Origin: Otis tarda
Taxonomy: Eukaryota; Chordata; Aves; Otidiformes; Otididae
Assembly: GCA_026413225.1 (NCBI GenBank)
Contig: JAPMTP010000089.1
Span: 1-64,000 of the forward strand
Reading direction: 5' to 3'
DNA length: 64,000 bases
The translations under genes were made by a program, and so were the position numbers. Below are positions 37,828-50,700 of the stretch, in pieces (the stretch's first letter is position 1; every line of letters starts with the position of its first letter). The notes beneath the pieces were generated by a model. The model did no database searches, was not told where the DNA came from, and worked only from the letters and a program-made list of their open reading frames with translations.

Positions 37828-40800
37828 ATGCGCTGCCAATGGCCGCTGAGGAGCAGCAAGAGCTTGAGTGGCTGGCACTTTTGGGGTGGGAGCAATCGTC
37901 CGACGTTCGTGATTTTTTGGGTTTTTTTTCTGGGGCCGCCCAGGTGCAGCTGGTGGCAATTGTCGAAGCCCTGCTCCTCAGGAAAAGCCCGGAGCCCCAG
38001 TGTCTGTGCTGCTGTAGATGCGCTGCCAATGGCCGCTGAGGAGCAGCAAGAGCTTGAGTGGCTGGCATTTTTGGTGTGGGAGCAATCGTCTGACGTTCGT
38101 GATTTGTCGGGGTTTTTTTTCGGGGGGCGCCCACGTGAAGCTGGTGGCAAACGTCGAAGCCCTGCTCCTCAGGGAAAGCCCGGAGCCCCAGTGTCTGTGG
38201 TGCTGTAGATGCGCTGCCAATGCCCGCTGAGGAGCAGCAACAGCTTGAGTGCCTGGCACTTTTGGTGTGGGACAGATCGTCCGACGTTCGCGATTTTTCT
38301 GGTTTTATTTTCGGGGGGTGCCCAGGTGCAGCTGGTGGCAAACGTCGAAGCCCTGCTACTCAGGGAAAGCCCGGAGCCCCAATGTCTGTGCTGCTGTAGA
38401 TGCGCTACAAATGGCCGCTGAGGAGCAGCAAGAGCTTGAGTGGCTGTCACTTTAGTAGTGAGAGCAATTGTCCGACGTTCGCAATTTTTCAGGATTTTTT
38501 TTCGGGGTGTCCCAGGTGCAGCTGGTGGCAAACGTCGAAGCCCTGCTCCTCAGGGAAAGCCCGGAGCCCCAAAGTCTATGCTGCTGTAGATGCGCTGCCA
38601 ATGGCCACTGAGGAGCAGCATGAGCTTGAGTGGCTGGCACTTTTGATGTGGGAGCAATCGTCCGACGTTCGTGATTTTTCGGGGTTATTTTTCGGGGGGC
38701 GCCCAGGTGCAGCTGGTGGCAAACGTCGAAGCCCTGCTCCTCAGGGAAAGCCCGGAGACCCAATGTCTCTAGTGCCGTAGATGCGGTGGCAATGGCCGCT
38801 GAGGAGCAGGAAGAGCTTGAGTGGCTGGCAATTTTGGTGTGGGAGCAATCTTCCGACATTCGTGATTTTTTGGGTTTTATTTTTGGGGGGCGCCCAGGTG
38901 GAGAGGCTGGCAAACGTCGAAGCCCTGCTCCTCAGGGAAAGCCCGGAGACCCAATGTCTGTGGTGCTGTAGATGCGCTGCCAATGGCCCCTGAGGAGCAG
39001 CAAGAGCTTGAGTGGCTGACACTTTTGGTGTGGGAGCAATCTTCCGACGTTCGTGATTTTTCTGCGGTTTTTTTCGGGGGGCGCCCAGGTGCAGCTGGTG
39101 GTAAACGTCGAAGCCCTGCTCCTCAGGGAAAGCCCGGATCCCCAATGTCTGTGCTGCTGTAGATGCGCTGCCAATGGCCACTGAGGAGCAGCAAGAGCTT
39201 GAGTGGCTGGCACTTTTGGGGTGGGAGCAATCGTCCGACGTTCGTTTTTTTTCGGGTTTTTTTTTCGGGGGGCGCCCACGTGCAGCTGGTGGCAAACGTC
39301 GAGGCCCTGCTCCTCAGGGAAAGCCTAGAGCCCCAATATCTGTGCTGCTGTAGATGCGCTGCCAATGGCCGCTGAGGAGCAGCAAGAGCTTGAGTGGCTG
39401 GCACTTTTGGGGTGGGAGCAATCGTCCGACGTTCGTGATTTTTCTGGGGGTTTTTTCGGGGGGTGCCCAGGTGCAGCTGGTGGCAAACGTCGAAGCCCTG
39501 CTCCTCAGGGAAAGCCCGGATCCCCAATGTCTGTGCTGCTGTAGATGCGCTGCCAATGGCCGCTGAGGAGCAGCAAGAGCTTGAGTGGCTGGCACTTTTG
39601 GTGTGGAAGCAATCGTCCGACGTTCGTGATTTTTTGGGGTTTTTATTCGGGGGGGGCCCAAGTGCTGGTGGTGGCAAACGTCGAAGCCCTGCTCCTCAGG
39701 GAAAGCCCGGAGCCCCAATGTCTGTGGTGCTGTAGATGCGCTGCCAATGGCCGCTGAGGAGCAGCAAGAGCTTGAGTGGCTGGCACTTTTGGTGTGGAAG
39801 CAATCGTCCGACGTTCGTGATTTTTCGGGGATTTTTTTAGGGGGGGGCCAAGTGCAGGTGGTGGCAAACGTCGAAGCCCTGCTCCTCAGGGAAAGCCCGG
39901 AGCCCCACTGTCTCTGCTGCTGTAGATGCGCTACAAATGGCCGCTGAGGAGCAGCAAGAGCTTGAGTGGCTGGCACTTTTGGTGTGGGAGCAATCGTCCG
40001 ACGTTCGTTATTTTTCGGGGTGTTTTTTTGGGCGGCGCCCAGGTGCAGCTGGTGGCAAACGTCGAAGCCCTGCTCCTCAGGGAAAGCCCAGAGCCCCAGT
40101 GTCTGTGCTGCTGTAGATGCTCTGCAAATGACCACTGAGGAGCAGCAAGAGCTTGAGTGGCTGGCACTTTTGGTGTGGGAGCAATCGTCCGACGTTCGTG
40201 ATTTTTCGGGGTTTTTTTTTTTCAGGGGCGCCCAGGTGCAGCTGGTGGCAAACGTTGAAGCCCTGCTCCTCAGGGAATGCCCGGAGCCCTAATGTCTCTG
40301 CTGCTGTAGATGCGCTGCCAATGGCCGCTGAGGAGCAGCAACAGCTTGAGTGGCTGGCACTTTTGGGGTGGGAGCAATCATCCGACGTTCGTGATTTTTC
40401 GGGTTTTTTTCCGGGGGCGCCCAGGTGCAGCTGGTGGCAAACATCGAAGCCCTGCTCCTCAGGGAAAGCCCGGAGCCCCAATGTCTGTGCTGCTGTAGAT
40501 GCGCTGCCAATGGCCGCTGAGGAGCAGCATGGGCTTGAGTTGCTGGCACATTTCGTATGGAAGCAATCGTCCGACGTTCGTGAATTTTCGGTTTTTTTTC
40601 CGGGGGGCGCCCAGGTGCAGCTGGTGGCAAACGTCGAAGCCCTGCTCCTCAGGGAAAGCCCGGAGCCCCAATGTCTGTGCTGCTGTAGATGCGCTGCCAA
40701 TGGCCGCTGAGGAGCAGCAAGAGCTTGAGTGGCTGGCACTTTAGGTGTGAGAGCAATCGTCCGACGTCCGCGATTTTTCAGGATTCTTTTTCGTGGTGTC

Positions 40801-41449
40801 CCGGGTGCAGCTGGTGGCAAACGTCGAAGCCCTGCTCCTCAGGGAAAGCCCAGAGACCCAATGTCTGTGCTGCTGTAGATGCGCTGCAAAGGACCGTTGA
40901 GAAGCAGCAAGAGCTTGAGTGGCTGGCACTTTTGGTGTGGGAGCAATCGTCCGACATTCGTGATTTTTTCGATTTTATTTTTGGGGGACGACCAGGTGCA
41001 GCTTGTGGCAAACGTCGAAGCCCTGCTCCTCAGGGAAAGCCCGGAGCCCCAATGTCTGTGCTGCTGTAGATGCGCTGCCAATGGCCGCTGAGGAGCAGCA
41101 TGATCTTGAATTGCTGGCACTTTTGGTATGGAAGCAATCGTCCGACGTTCGTGGTTTTTCGGGTTTATTTTTCGGGGGCGCCCAGGTGCAGCTTGTGGCA
41201 AACGTCGAAGCCCTGCTCCTCAGGGAAAGCCCGGAGCCCCAATGTCTGTGCTGCTGTAGATGCGCTGCCAATGGCCGCTGAGGAGCAGCAAGAGCTTGAG
41301 TTGCTGGCACTTTAGGTGTGAGAGCAAACGTCCGACGTCCGCGATTTTTCAGGATTTTTTTTCGGGGTGTCCCGGGTGCAGCAGTAGGCAAACGTCGAAG
41401 CCCTGCTCCTCACGGAAAGCCCGGAGACCCAATGTCTGTGCTGCTGTAG
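37828..41449 (+). repeat. Array segment between two variant domains
   Basis: About 19 monomers. The marker monomer with CACTTTAGTAGTGAG appears for the last time at 38400. To its right the array is dominated by the types found in block C. A run starting at 40689 (40689, 40879, 41070, 41260, 41450, 41640) is repeated from 42593 (42593, 42783, 42975, 43165, then 43549) at an offset of about 1.9 kb, or 10 monomers. Confidence 0.84.
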
Positions 41450-44400
41450 ATGCGCTGCCAATGGCCGCTGAGGAGCAGCAAGAGCTTGAGTGGCTGGCAT
41501 TTTTGGTGTGGGAGCAATCGTCCGATGTTCGTGATTTTTCGGGGTTTTTTTTCGGGGGGCGCCCAGGTGCAGCTGGTGGAAACGTCGAAGCCCTGCTCCT
41601 CAGGGAAAGCCCGGAGCCCTAATGTCTCTAGTGCTGTAGATGCGCTGCCAATGGCCGCTGAGGAGCAGAAAGAGTTTGAGTGGCTGGCCCTTTTGGGGTG
41701 GAAGCAATCTTCCGACGTTCGTGATTTTTCGGGCTATTTTTTCGGGGGGGGGGCCACGTGCAGGTGGTGACAAACGTCGAAGCCCTGCTCCTCAGGGAAA
41801 GCCCGGAGCCCCAATGTCTGTGGTGCTGCAGATGCGCTGCCAATGGCCGCTGAGGAGCAGCAAGAGCTTGAGTGGCTGGCACTTTTGATGTTGGAGCAAT
41901 CGTCCGACTTTCGTGATTTTTCGGGTATTCTTTTCGGGGGGGGGCCAAGTGCAGGTGGTGGCAAACGTCGAAGCCCTGCTCCTCAGGGAAAGCCCGGAGC
42001 CCCAGTGTCTGTGCTGCTGTAGATGCGCTGCCAATGGCCGCTGAGGAGCAGCAAGAGCTTGAGTGGCTGGCACTTTTGGGGTGGGAGCAATCGTCCGACG
42101 TTCGTTATTTTTCGGGGTGTTTTTTTGGGCGGCGCCCACGTGCAGCTGGTGGCAAACGTCGAAGCCCTGCTCCTCAGGGAAAGCCCAGAGCCCCAGTGTC
42201 TGTGCTGCTGTAGATGCTCTGCAAATGACCACTGAGGAGCAGCAAGAGCTTGAGTGGCTGGCACTTTTGGTGTGGGAGCAATCGTCCGACGTTCGTGATT
42301 TTTCGGTTTTTTTTTTCGGGGGCGCCCACGTGAAGCTGGTGGCAAACGTTGAAGCCCTGCTCCTCAGGGAATGCCCGGAGCCCTAATGTCTCTGCTGCTG
42401 TAGATGCGCTGCCAATGGCCGCTGAGGAGCAGCAACAGCTTGAGTGGCTGGCACATTTGGTATGGAAGCAATCGTCCGACGTTCGTGAATTTTCGGGTTT
42501 TTTTCCGGGGGCGCCCAGGTGCAGCTGGTGGCAAACGTCGAAGCCCTGCTCCTCAGGGAAAGCCCGGAGCCCCAATGTCTGTGCTGCTGTAGATGCGCTG
42601 CCAATGGCCGCTGAGGAGCAGCAAGAGCTTGAGTGGCTGGCACTTTAGGTGTGAGAGCAATCGTCCGACGTCCGCGATTTTTCAGGATTCTTTTTCGTGG
42701 TGTCCCGGGTGCAGCTGGTGGCAAACGTCGAAGCCCTGCTCCTCAGGGAAAGCCCGGAGCCCCAATGTCTGTGCTGCTGTAGATGCGCTGCAAAGGACCG
42801 TTGAGAAGCAGCAAGAGCTTGAGTGGCTGGCACTTTTGGTGTGGGAGCAATCGTCCGACATTCGTGATTTTTTTCGATTTTATTTTTGGGGGACGACCAG
42901 GTGCAGCTTGTGGCAAACGTCGAAGCCCTGCTCCTCAGGGAAAGCCCGGAGCCCCAATGTCTGTGCTGCTGTAGATGCGCTGCCAATGGCCGCTGAGGAG
43001 CAGCATGATCTTGAATTGCTGGCACTTTTGGTATGGAAGCAATCGTCCGACGTTCGTGGTTTTTCGGGTTTATTTTTCGGGGGCGCCCAGGTGCAGCTGG
43101 TGGCAAACGTCGAAGCCCTGCTCCTCAGGGAAAGCCCGGAGCCCCAATGTCTGTGCTGCTGTAGATGCGCTGCCAATGGCCGCTGAGGAGCAGCAAGAGC
43201 TTGAGTTGCTGGCACTTTAGGTGTAAGAGCAAACGTCCAACGTCCGCGATTTTTCAGGATTTTTTTTCGGGGTGTCCCGGGTGCAGCAGTAGGCAAACGA
43301 CGAAGCCCTGCTCCTCAGGGAAAGCCCGGAGCCCCAATGTCTGTGCTGCTGTAGATGCGCTGCCAATGGCCGCTGAGGAGCAGCAAGAGCTTGAGTGGCT
43401 GGCACTTTTGGTGTGGGAGCAATCGTCCGATGTTCGTGATTTTTCGGGGTTTTTTTTTTTTTCGGGGGCGCCCAGGTGCAGCTGGTGGAAACGTCGAAGC
43501 CCTGCTCCTCAGGGAAAGCCCGGAGCCCTAATGTCTCTAGTGCTGTAGATGCGCTGCCAATGGCCGCTGAGGAGCAGAAAGAGTTTGAGTGGCTGGCCCT
43601 TTTGGGGTGGAAGCAATCTTCCGACGTTCGTGATTTTTCGGGCTATTTTTTCGGGGGGGCCACGTGCAGGTGGTGACAAACGTCGAAGCCCTGCTCCTCA
43701 GGGAAAGCCCGGAGCCCCAATGTCTGTGGTGCTGCAGATGCGCTGCCAATGGCCGCTGAGGAGCAGCAAGAGCTTGAGTTGCTGGCACTTTTGGTATGGA
43801 AGCAATCGTCCGATGTTCGTGATTTTTCGGGTTTTTTTTCGGGGCGCCCAGGTGCAGCTGGTGGCAAACGTCGAAGCCCTGCTCCTCAGGGAAAGCCCGG
43901 AGCCCCAGTGTCTGTGCTGCTGTAGATGCGCTGCCAATGGCCAGTGAGGAGCAGCAAGAGCTTGAGTGGCTGGCACTTTTGATGTGGGAGCAATCGTCCG
44001 ACTTTCGTGATTTTTCGGGTTTTCTTTTCGGGGGGCCAAGTGCAGGTGGTGGCAAACGTCGAAGCCCTGCTCCTCAGGGAAAGCCCGGATCCCCAATGTC
44101 TGTGCTGCTGTAGATGCGCTACAAATGGCCGTTGAGGAGCAGCAAGAGCTTGAGTGGCTGGCACTTTTGGGGTGGGAGCAATCGTCCGACGTTCGTTATT
44201 TTTCGGGGTGTTTTTTGGGCGGCGCCCACGTGCAGCTGGTGGCAAACGTCGAAGCCCTGCTCCTCAGGGAAAGCCCAGAGCCCGTGCTGCTGTAGATGCT
44301 CTGCAAATGACCACTGAGGAGCAGCAAGAGCTTGAGTGGCTGGCACTTTTGGTGTGGGAGCAATCGTCCGACGTTCGTGATTTTTCGGGGTTTTTTTTTC

Positions 44401-47400
44401 AGGGGGCGCCCAGGTGCAGCTTGTGGCAAACGTTGAAGCCCTGCTCCTCAGGGAATGCCCGGAGCCCTAATGTCTCTGCTGCTGTAGATGCGCTGCCAAT
44501 GGCCGCTGAGGAGCAGCAACAGCTTGAGTGGCTGGCACTTTTGGGGTGGGAGCAATCATCCGACGTTCGTGATTTTTCGGGGTTTTTTTTCTGGGGGCGC
44601 CCAGGTGCAGCTGGTGGCAAACGTCGAAGCCCTGCTCCTCAGGGAAAGCCCGGAGCCCCAATGTCTGTGCTGCTGTAGATGCGCTGCCAATGGCCGCTGA
44701 GGAGCAGCATGGGCTTGAGTTGCTGGCACATTTGGTATGGAAGCAATCGTCCGACGTTCGTGAATTTTCGTGTTTATTTTCCGGGGGCGCCCAGGTGCAG
44801 CTGGTGGCAAACGTCGAAGCCCTGCTCCTCAGGGAAAGCCCGGAGCCCCAATGTCTGTGCTGCTGTAGATGCGCTGCCAATGGCCGCTGAGGAGCGGCAA
44901 GAGCTTGAGTGGCTGGCACTTTAGGTGTGAGAGCAATCGTCCGACGTCCGCGATTTTTCAGGATTTTTTTTCGTGGTGTCCCGGGTGCAGCTGGTGGCAA
45001 ACGTCGAAGCCCTGCTCCTCAGGGAAAGCCCGGAGCACCAATGTCTGTGCTGCTGTAGATGCGCTGCAAAGGACCGTTGAGAAGCAGCAAGAGCTTGAGT
45101 GGCTGGCACTTTTGGTGTGGGAGCAATCATCCGACATTCGTGATTTTTTCGATTTTATTTTTGGGGGACGCCCAGGTGCAGCTTGTGGCAAACGTCGAAG
45201 CCCTGCTCCTCAGGGAAAGCCCGGAGCCCCAATGTCTGTGCTGCTGTAGATGCGCTGCCAATGGCCGCTGAGGAGCAGCAAGAGCTTGAGTGGCTGGCAC
45301 TTTTGGTATGGAAGCAATCGTCCGACGTTCGTGGTTTTTCGGGTTTATTTTTCGGGGGCGCCCAGGTGCAGCTGGTGGCAAACGTCGAAGCCCTGCTCCT
45401 CAGGGAAAGCCCGGAGCCCCAATGTCTGTGGTGCTGCAGATGCGCTGCCAATGGCCGCTGAGGAGCAGCAAGAGCTTGAGTGGCTGGCACTTTTGATGTG
45501 GGAGCAATCGTCCGACTTTCGTGATTTTTCGGGTTTTCTTTTCGGGGGGGCCAAGTGCAGGTGGTGGCAAACGTCGAAGCCCTGCTCCTCAGGGAAAGCC
45601 CGGAGCCCCAATGTCTGTGCTGCTGTAGATGCGCTACAAATGGCCGTTGAGGAGCAGCAAGAGCTTGAGTGGCTGGCACTTTTGGGGTGGGAGCAATCGT
45701 CCGACGTTCGTTATTTTTCGGGGTGTTTTTTTGGGCGGCGCCCACGTGCAGCTGGTGGCAAACGTCGAAGCCCTGCTCCTCAGGGAAAGCCCAGAGCCCC
45801 AGTGTCTGTGCTGCTGTAGATGCTCTGCAAATGACCACTGAGGAGCAGCAAGAGCTTGAGTGGCTGGCACTTTTGGTGTGGGAGCAATCGTCCGACGTTC
45901 GTGATTTTTCGGGTTTTTTTTCAGGGGGCGCCCAGGTGCAGCTGGTGGCAAACGTTGAAGCCCTGCTCCTCAGGGAATGCCCGGAGCCCTAATGTCTCTG
46001 CTGCTGTAGATGCGCTGCCAATGGCCGCTGAGGAGCAGCAACAGCTTGAGTGGCTGGCACTTTTGGGGTGGGAGCAATCGTCCGACGTTCGTGATTTTTT
46101 GGGGTTTTTTTTTCGGGGGGCGCCCAGGTGCAGCTGGTGGCAAACGTCGAAGCCCTGCTCCTCAGGGAAAGCCCGGAGCCCCAATGTCTGTGCTGCTGTA
46201 GATGCGCTGCCAATGGCCGCTGAGGAGCAGCATGGGCTTGAGTTGCTGGCACATTTGGTATGGAAGCAATCGTCCGACGTTCGTGAATTTTCGGGTTTTT
46301 TTTCCGGGGGCGCCCAGGTGCAGCTGGTGGCAAACGTCGAAGCCCTGCTCCTCAGGGAAAGCCCGGAGCCCCAATGTCTGTGCTGCTGTAGATGCGCTGC
46401 CAATGGCCGCTGAGGAGCAGCAAGAGCTTGAGTGGCTGGCACTTTAGGTGTGAGAGCAATCGTCCGACGTCCGCGATTTTTCAGGATTTTTTTTCGTGGT
46501 GTCCCGGGTGCAGCTGGTGGCAAACGTCGAAGCCCTGCTCCTCAGGGAAAGCCCGGAGCCCCAATGTCTGTGCTGCTGTAGATGCGCTGCAAAGGACCGT
46601 TGAGAAGCAGCAAGAGCTTGAGTGGCTGGCACTTTTGGTGTGGGAGCAATCGTCCGACATTCGTGATTTTTTCGATTTTATTTTTGGGGGACGCCCAGGT
46701 GCAGCTTGTGGCAAACGTCGAAGCCCTGCTCCTCAGGGAAAGCCCGGAGCCCCAATGTCTGTGGTGCTGTAGATGCGCTGCCAATGGCCCCTGAGGAGCA
46801 GCAAGAGCTTGAGTGGCTGGCACTTTTGGTATGGAAGCAATCGTCCGACGTTCGTGGTTTTTCGGGTTTATTTTTCGGGGGCGCCCAGGTGCAGCTGGTG
46901 GCAAACGTCGAAGCCCTGCTCCTCAGGGAAAGCCCGGAGCCCCAATGTCTGTGCTGCTGTAGATGCGCTGCCAATGGCCGCTGAGGAGCAGCAAGAGCTT
47001 GAGTTGCTGGCACTTTAGGTGTGAGAGCAAAAGTCCGACGTCCGCGATTTTTCAGGATTTTTTTCGGGGTGTCCCGGGTGCAGCAGTAGGCAAACGACGA
47101 AGCCCTGCTCCTCAGGGAAAGCCCGGAGCCCCAATGTCTGTGCTGCTGTAGATGCGCTGCCAATGGCCGCTGAGGATCAGCAAGATCTTGAGTGGCTGGC
47201 ACTTTTGGTGTGGGAGCAATCGTCCGACGTTCGTGATTTTTCGGTGTTTTTTTCGGGGGGCGCCCAGGTGCAGCTGGTGGCAAACGTCGAAGCCCTGCTC
47301 CTCAGGGAAAGCCCGGAGCCCCAATGTCTGTGGTGCTGCAGATGCGCTGCCAATGGCCGCTGAGGAGCAGCAAGAGCTTGAGTTGCTGGCACTTTTGGTA

Positions 47401-47723
47401 TGGAAGCAATCGTCCGATGTTCGTGATTTTTCGGGTTTTTTTTTCGGGGGCGCCCAGGTGCAGCTGGTGGCAAACGTCGAAGCCCTGCTCCTCAGGGAAA
47501 GCCCGGAGCCCCAGTGTCTGTGCTGCTGTAGATGCGCTGCCAATGGCCAGTGAGGAGCAGCAAGAGCTTGAGTGGCTGGCACTTTTGGTGTGGGAGCAAT
47601 CATCCGACTTTCGTGATTTTTCGGGTTTTTTTTTTCGGGGGGGGGCCAAGTGCAGGTGGTGGCAAACGTCGAAGCCCTGCTCCTCACGGAAAGCCCGGAG
47701 ACCCAATGTCTGTGCTGCTGTAG
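41450..47723 (+). repeat. Higher-order repeat C, copy 1 (33-mer, 6.27 kb)
   Basis: Block of about 33 monomers repeated immediately to the right at offsets of 6265-6274 bp: 41450/47724, 41640/47914, 42404/48674, 42593/48864, 42783/49054, 44114/50386, 44488/50760, 44869/51141 and 45059/51331. A short deletion that turns GAGCCCCAGTGTCTGTGCTG into GAGCCCGTGCTG is private to this monomer, at 44278 here and 50551 in copy 2. The block has internal repeats, since monomers at 42593, 44869 and 46392 are close relatives. Confidence 0.9.
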
Positions 47724-50700
47724 ATGCGCTGCCAATGGCCGCTGAGGAGCAGCAAGAGCTTGAGTGGCTGGCATTTTTGGTGTGGGAGCAATCGTCCGAT
47801 GTTCGTGATTTTTCGGGGTTTTTTTTCGGGGGGCGCCCAGGTGCAGCTGGTGGAAACGTCGAAGCCCTGCTCCTCAGGGAAAGCCCGGAGCCCTAATGTC
47901 TCTAGTGCTGTAGATGCGCTGCCAATGGCCGCTGAGGAGCAGAAAGAGTTTGAGTGGCTGGCCCTTTTGGGGTGGAAGCAATCTTCCGACGTTCGTGATT
48001 TTTCGGGCTATTTTTTCGGGGGGGGGGCCACGTGCAGGTGGTGACAAACGTCGAAGCCCTGCTCCTCAGGGAAAGCCCGGAGCCCCAATGTCTGTGGTGC
48101 TGCAGATGCGCTGCCAATGGCCGCTGAGGAGCAGCAAGAGCTTGAGTGGCTGGCACTTTTGATGTTGGAGCAATCGTCCGACTTTCGTGATTTTTCGGGT
48201 ATTCTTTTCGGGGGCCAAGTGCAGGTGGTGGCAAACGTCGAAGCCCTGCTCCTCAGGGAAAGCCCGGAGCCCCAATGTCTGTGCTGCTGTAGATGCGCTA
48301 CAAATGGCCGTTGAGGAGCAGCAAGAGCTTGAGTGGCTGGCACTTTTGGGGTGGGAGCAATCGTCCGACGTTCGTTATTTTTCGGGGTGTTTTTTTGGGC
48401 GGCGCCCACGTGCAGCTGGTGGCAAACGTCGAAGCCCTGCTCCTCAGGGAAAGCCCAGAGCCCCAGTGTCTGTGCTGCTGTAGATGCTCTGCAAATGACC
48501 ACTGAGGAGCAGCAAGAGCTTGAGTGGCTGGCACTTTTGGTGTGGGAGCAATCGTCCGACGTTCGTGATTTTTCGGTTTTTTTTTTCGGGGGCGCCCACG
48601 TGAAGCTGGTGGCAAACGTTGAAGCCCTGCTCCTCAGGGAATGCCCGGAGCCCTAATGTCTCTGCTGCTGTAGATGCGCTGCCAATGGCCGCTGAGGAGC
48701 AGCAACAGCTTGAGTGGCTGGCACATTTGGTATGGAAGCAATCGTCCGACGTTCGTGAATTTTCGGGTTTTTTTCCGGGGGGCGCCCAGGTGCAGCTGGT
48801 GGCAAACGTCGAAGCCCTGCTCCTCAGGGAAAGCCCGGAGCCCCAATGTCTGTGCTGCTGTAGATGCGCTGCCAATGGCCGCTGAGGAGCAGCAAGAGCT
48901 TGAGTGGCTGGCACTTTAGGTGTGAGAGCAATCGTCCGACGTCCGCGATTTTTCAGGATTCTTTTTCGTGGTGTCCCGGGTGCAGCTGGTGGCAAACGTC
49001 GAAGCCCTGCTCCTCAGGGAAAGCCCGGAGCCCCAATGTCTGTGCTGCTGTAGATGCGCTGCAAAGGACCGTTGAGAAGCAGCAAGAGCTTGAGTGGCTG
49101 GCACTTTTGGTGTGGGAGCAATCGTCCGACATTCGTGATTTTTTCGATTTTATTTTTGGGGGAGCGACCAGGTGCAGCTTGTGGCAAACGTCGAAGCCCT
49201 GCTCCTCAGGGAAAGCCCGGAGCCCCAATGTCTGTGCTGCTGTAGATGCGCTGCCAATGGCCGCTGAGGAGCAGCATGATCTTGAATTGCTGGCACTTTT
49301 GGTATGGAAGCAATCGTCCGACGTTCGTGGTTTTTCGGGTTTATTTTTCGGGGGCGCCCAGGTGCATCTGGTGGCAAACGTCGAAGCCCTGCTCCTCAGG
49401 GAAAGCCCGGAGCCCCAATGTCTGTGCTGCTGTAGATGCGCTGCCAATGGCCGCTGAGGAGCAGCAAGAGCTTGAGTTGCTGGCACTTTAGGTGTAAGAG
49501 CAAACGTCCAACGTCCGCGATTTTTCAGGATTTTTTCGGGGTGTCCCGGGTGCAGCAGTAGGCAAACGACGAAGCCCTGCTCCTCAGGGAAAGCCCGGAG
49601 CCCCAATGTCTGTGCTGCTGTAGATGCGCTGCCAATGGCCGCTGAGGAGCAGCAAGAGCTTGAGTGGCTGGCACTTTTGGTGTGGAAGCAATCGTCCGAT
49701 GTTCGTGATTTTTCGGGGTTTTTTTTCGGGGGGCGCCCAGGTGCAGCTGGTGGAAACGTCGAAGCCCTGCTCCTCAGGGAAAGCCCGGAGCCCTAATGTC
49801 TCTAGTGCTGTAGATGCGCTGCCAATGGCCGCTGAGGAGCAGAAAGAGTTTGAGTGGCTGGCCCTTTTGGGGTGGAAGCAATCTTCCGACGTTCGTGATT
49901 TTTCGGGCTATTTTTTCGGGGGGGGGCCACGTGCAGGTGGTGACAAACGTCGAAGCCCTGCTCCTCAGGGAAAGCCCGGAGCCCCAATGTCTGTGGTGCT
50001 GCAGATGCGCTGCCAATGGCCGCTGAGGAGCAGCAAGAGCTTGAGTTGCTGGCACTTTTGGTATGGAAGCAATCGTCCGATGTTCGTGATTTTTCGGGGT
50101 TTTTTTTCGGGGGCGCCCAGGTGCAGCTGGTGGCAAACGTCGAAGCCCTGCTCCTCAGGGAAAGCCCGGAGCCCCAGTGTCTGTGCTGCTGTAGATGCGC
50201 TGCCAATGGCCAGTGAGGAGCAGCAAGAGCTTGAGTGGCTGGCACTTTTGATGTGGGAGCAATCGTCCGACTTTCGTGATTTTTCGGGTTTTCTTTTCGG
50301 GGGGGGGCCAAGTGCAGGTGGTGGCAAACGTCGAAGCCCTGCTCCTCAGGGAAAGCCCGGATCCCCAATGTCTGTGCTGCTGTAGATGCGCTACAAATGG
50401 CCGTTGAGGAGCAGCAAGAGCTTGAGTGGCTGGCACTTTTGGGGTGGGAGCAATCGTCCGACGTTCGTTATTTTTCGGGGTGTTTTTTTGGGCGGCGCCC
50501 ACGTGCAGCTGGTGGCAAACGTCGAAGCCCTGCTCCTCAGGGAAAGCCCAGAGCCCGTGCTGCTGTAGATGCTCTGCAAATGACCACTGAGGAGCAGCAA
50601 GAGCTTGAGTGGCTGGCACTTTTGGTGTGGGAGCAATCGTCCGACGTTCGTGATTTTTCGGGGTTTTTTTTCAGGGGGCGCCCAGGTGCAGCTTGTGGCA

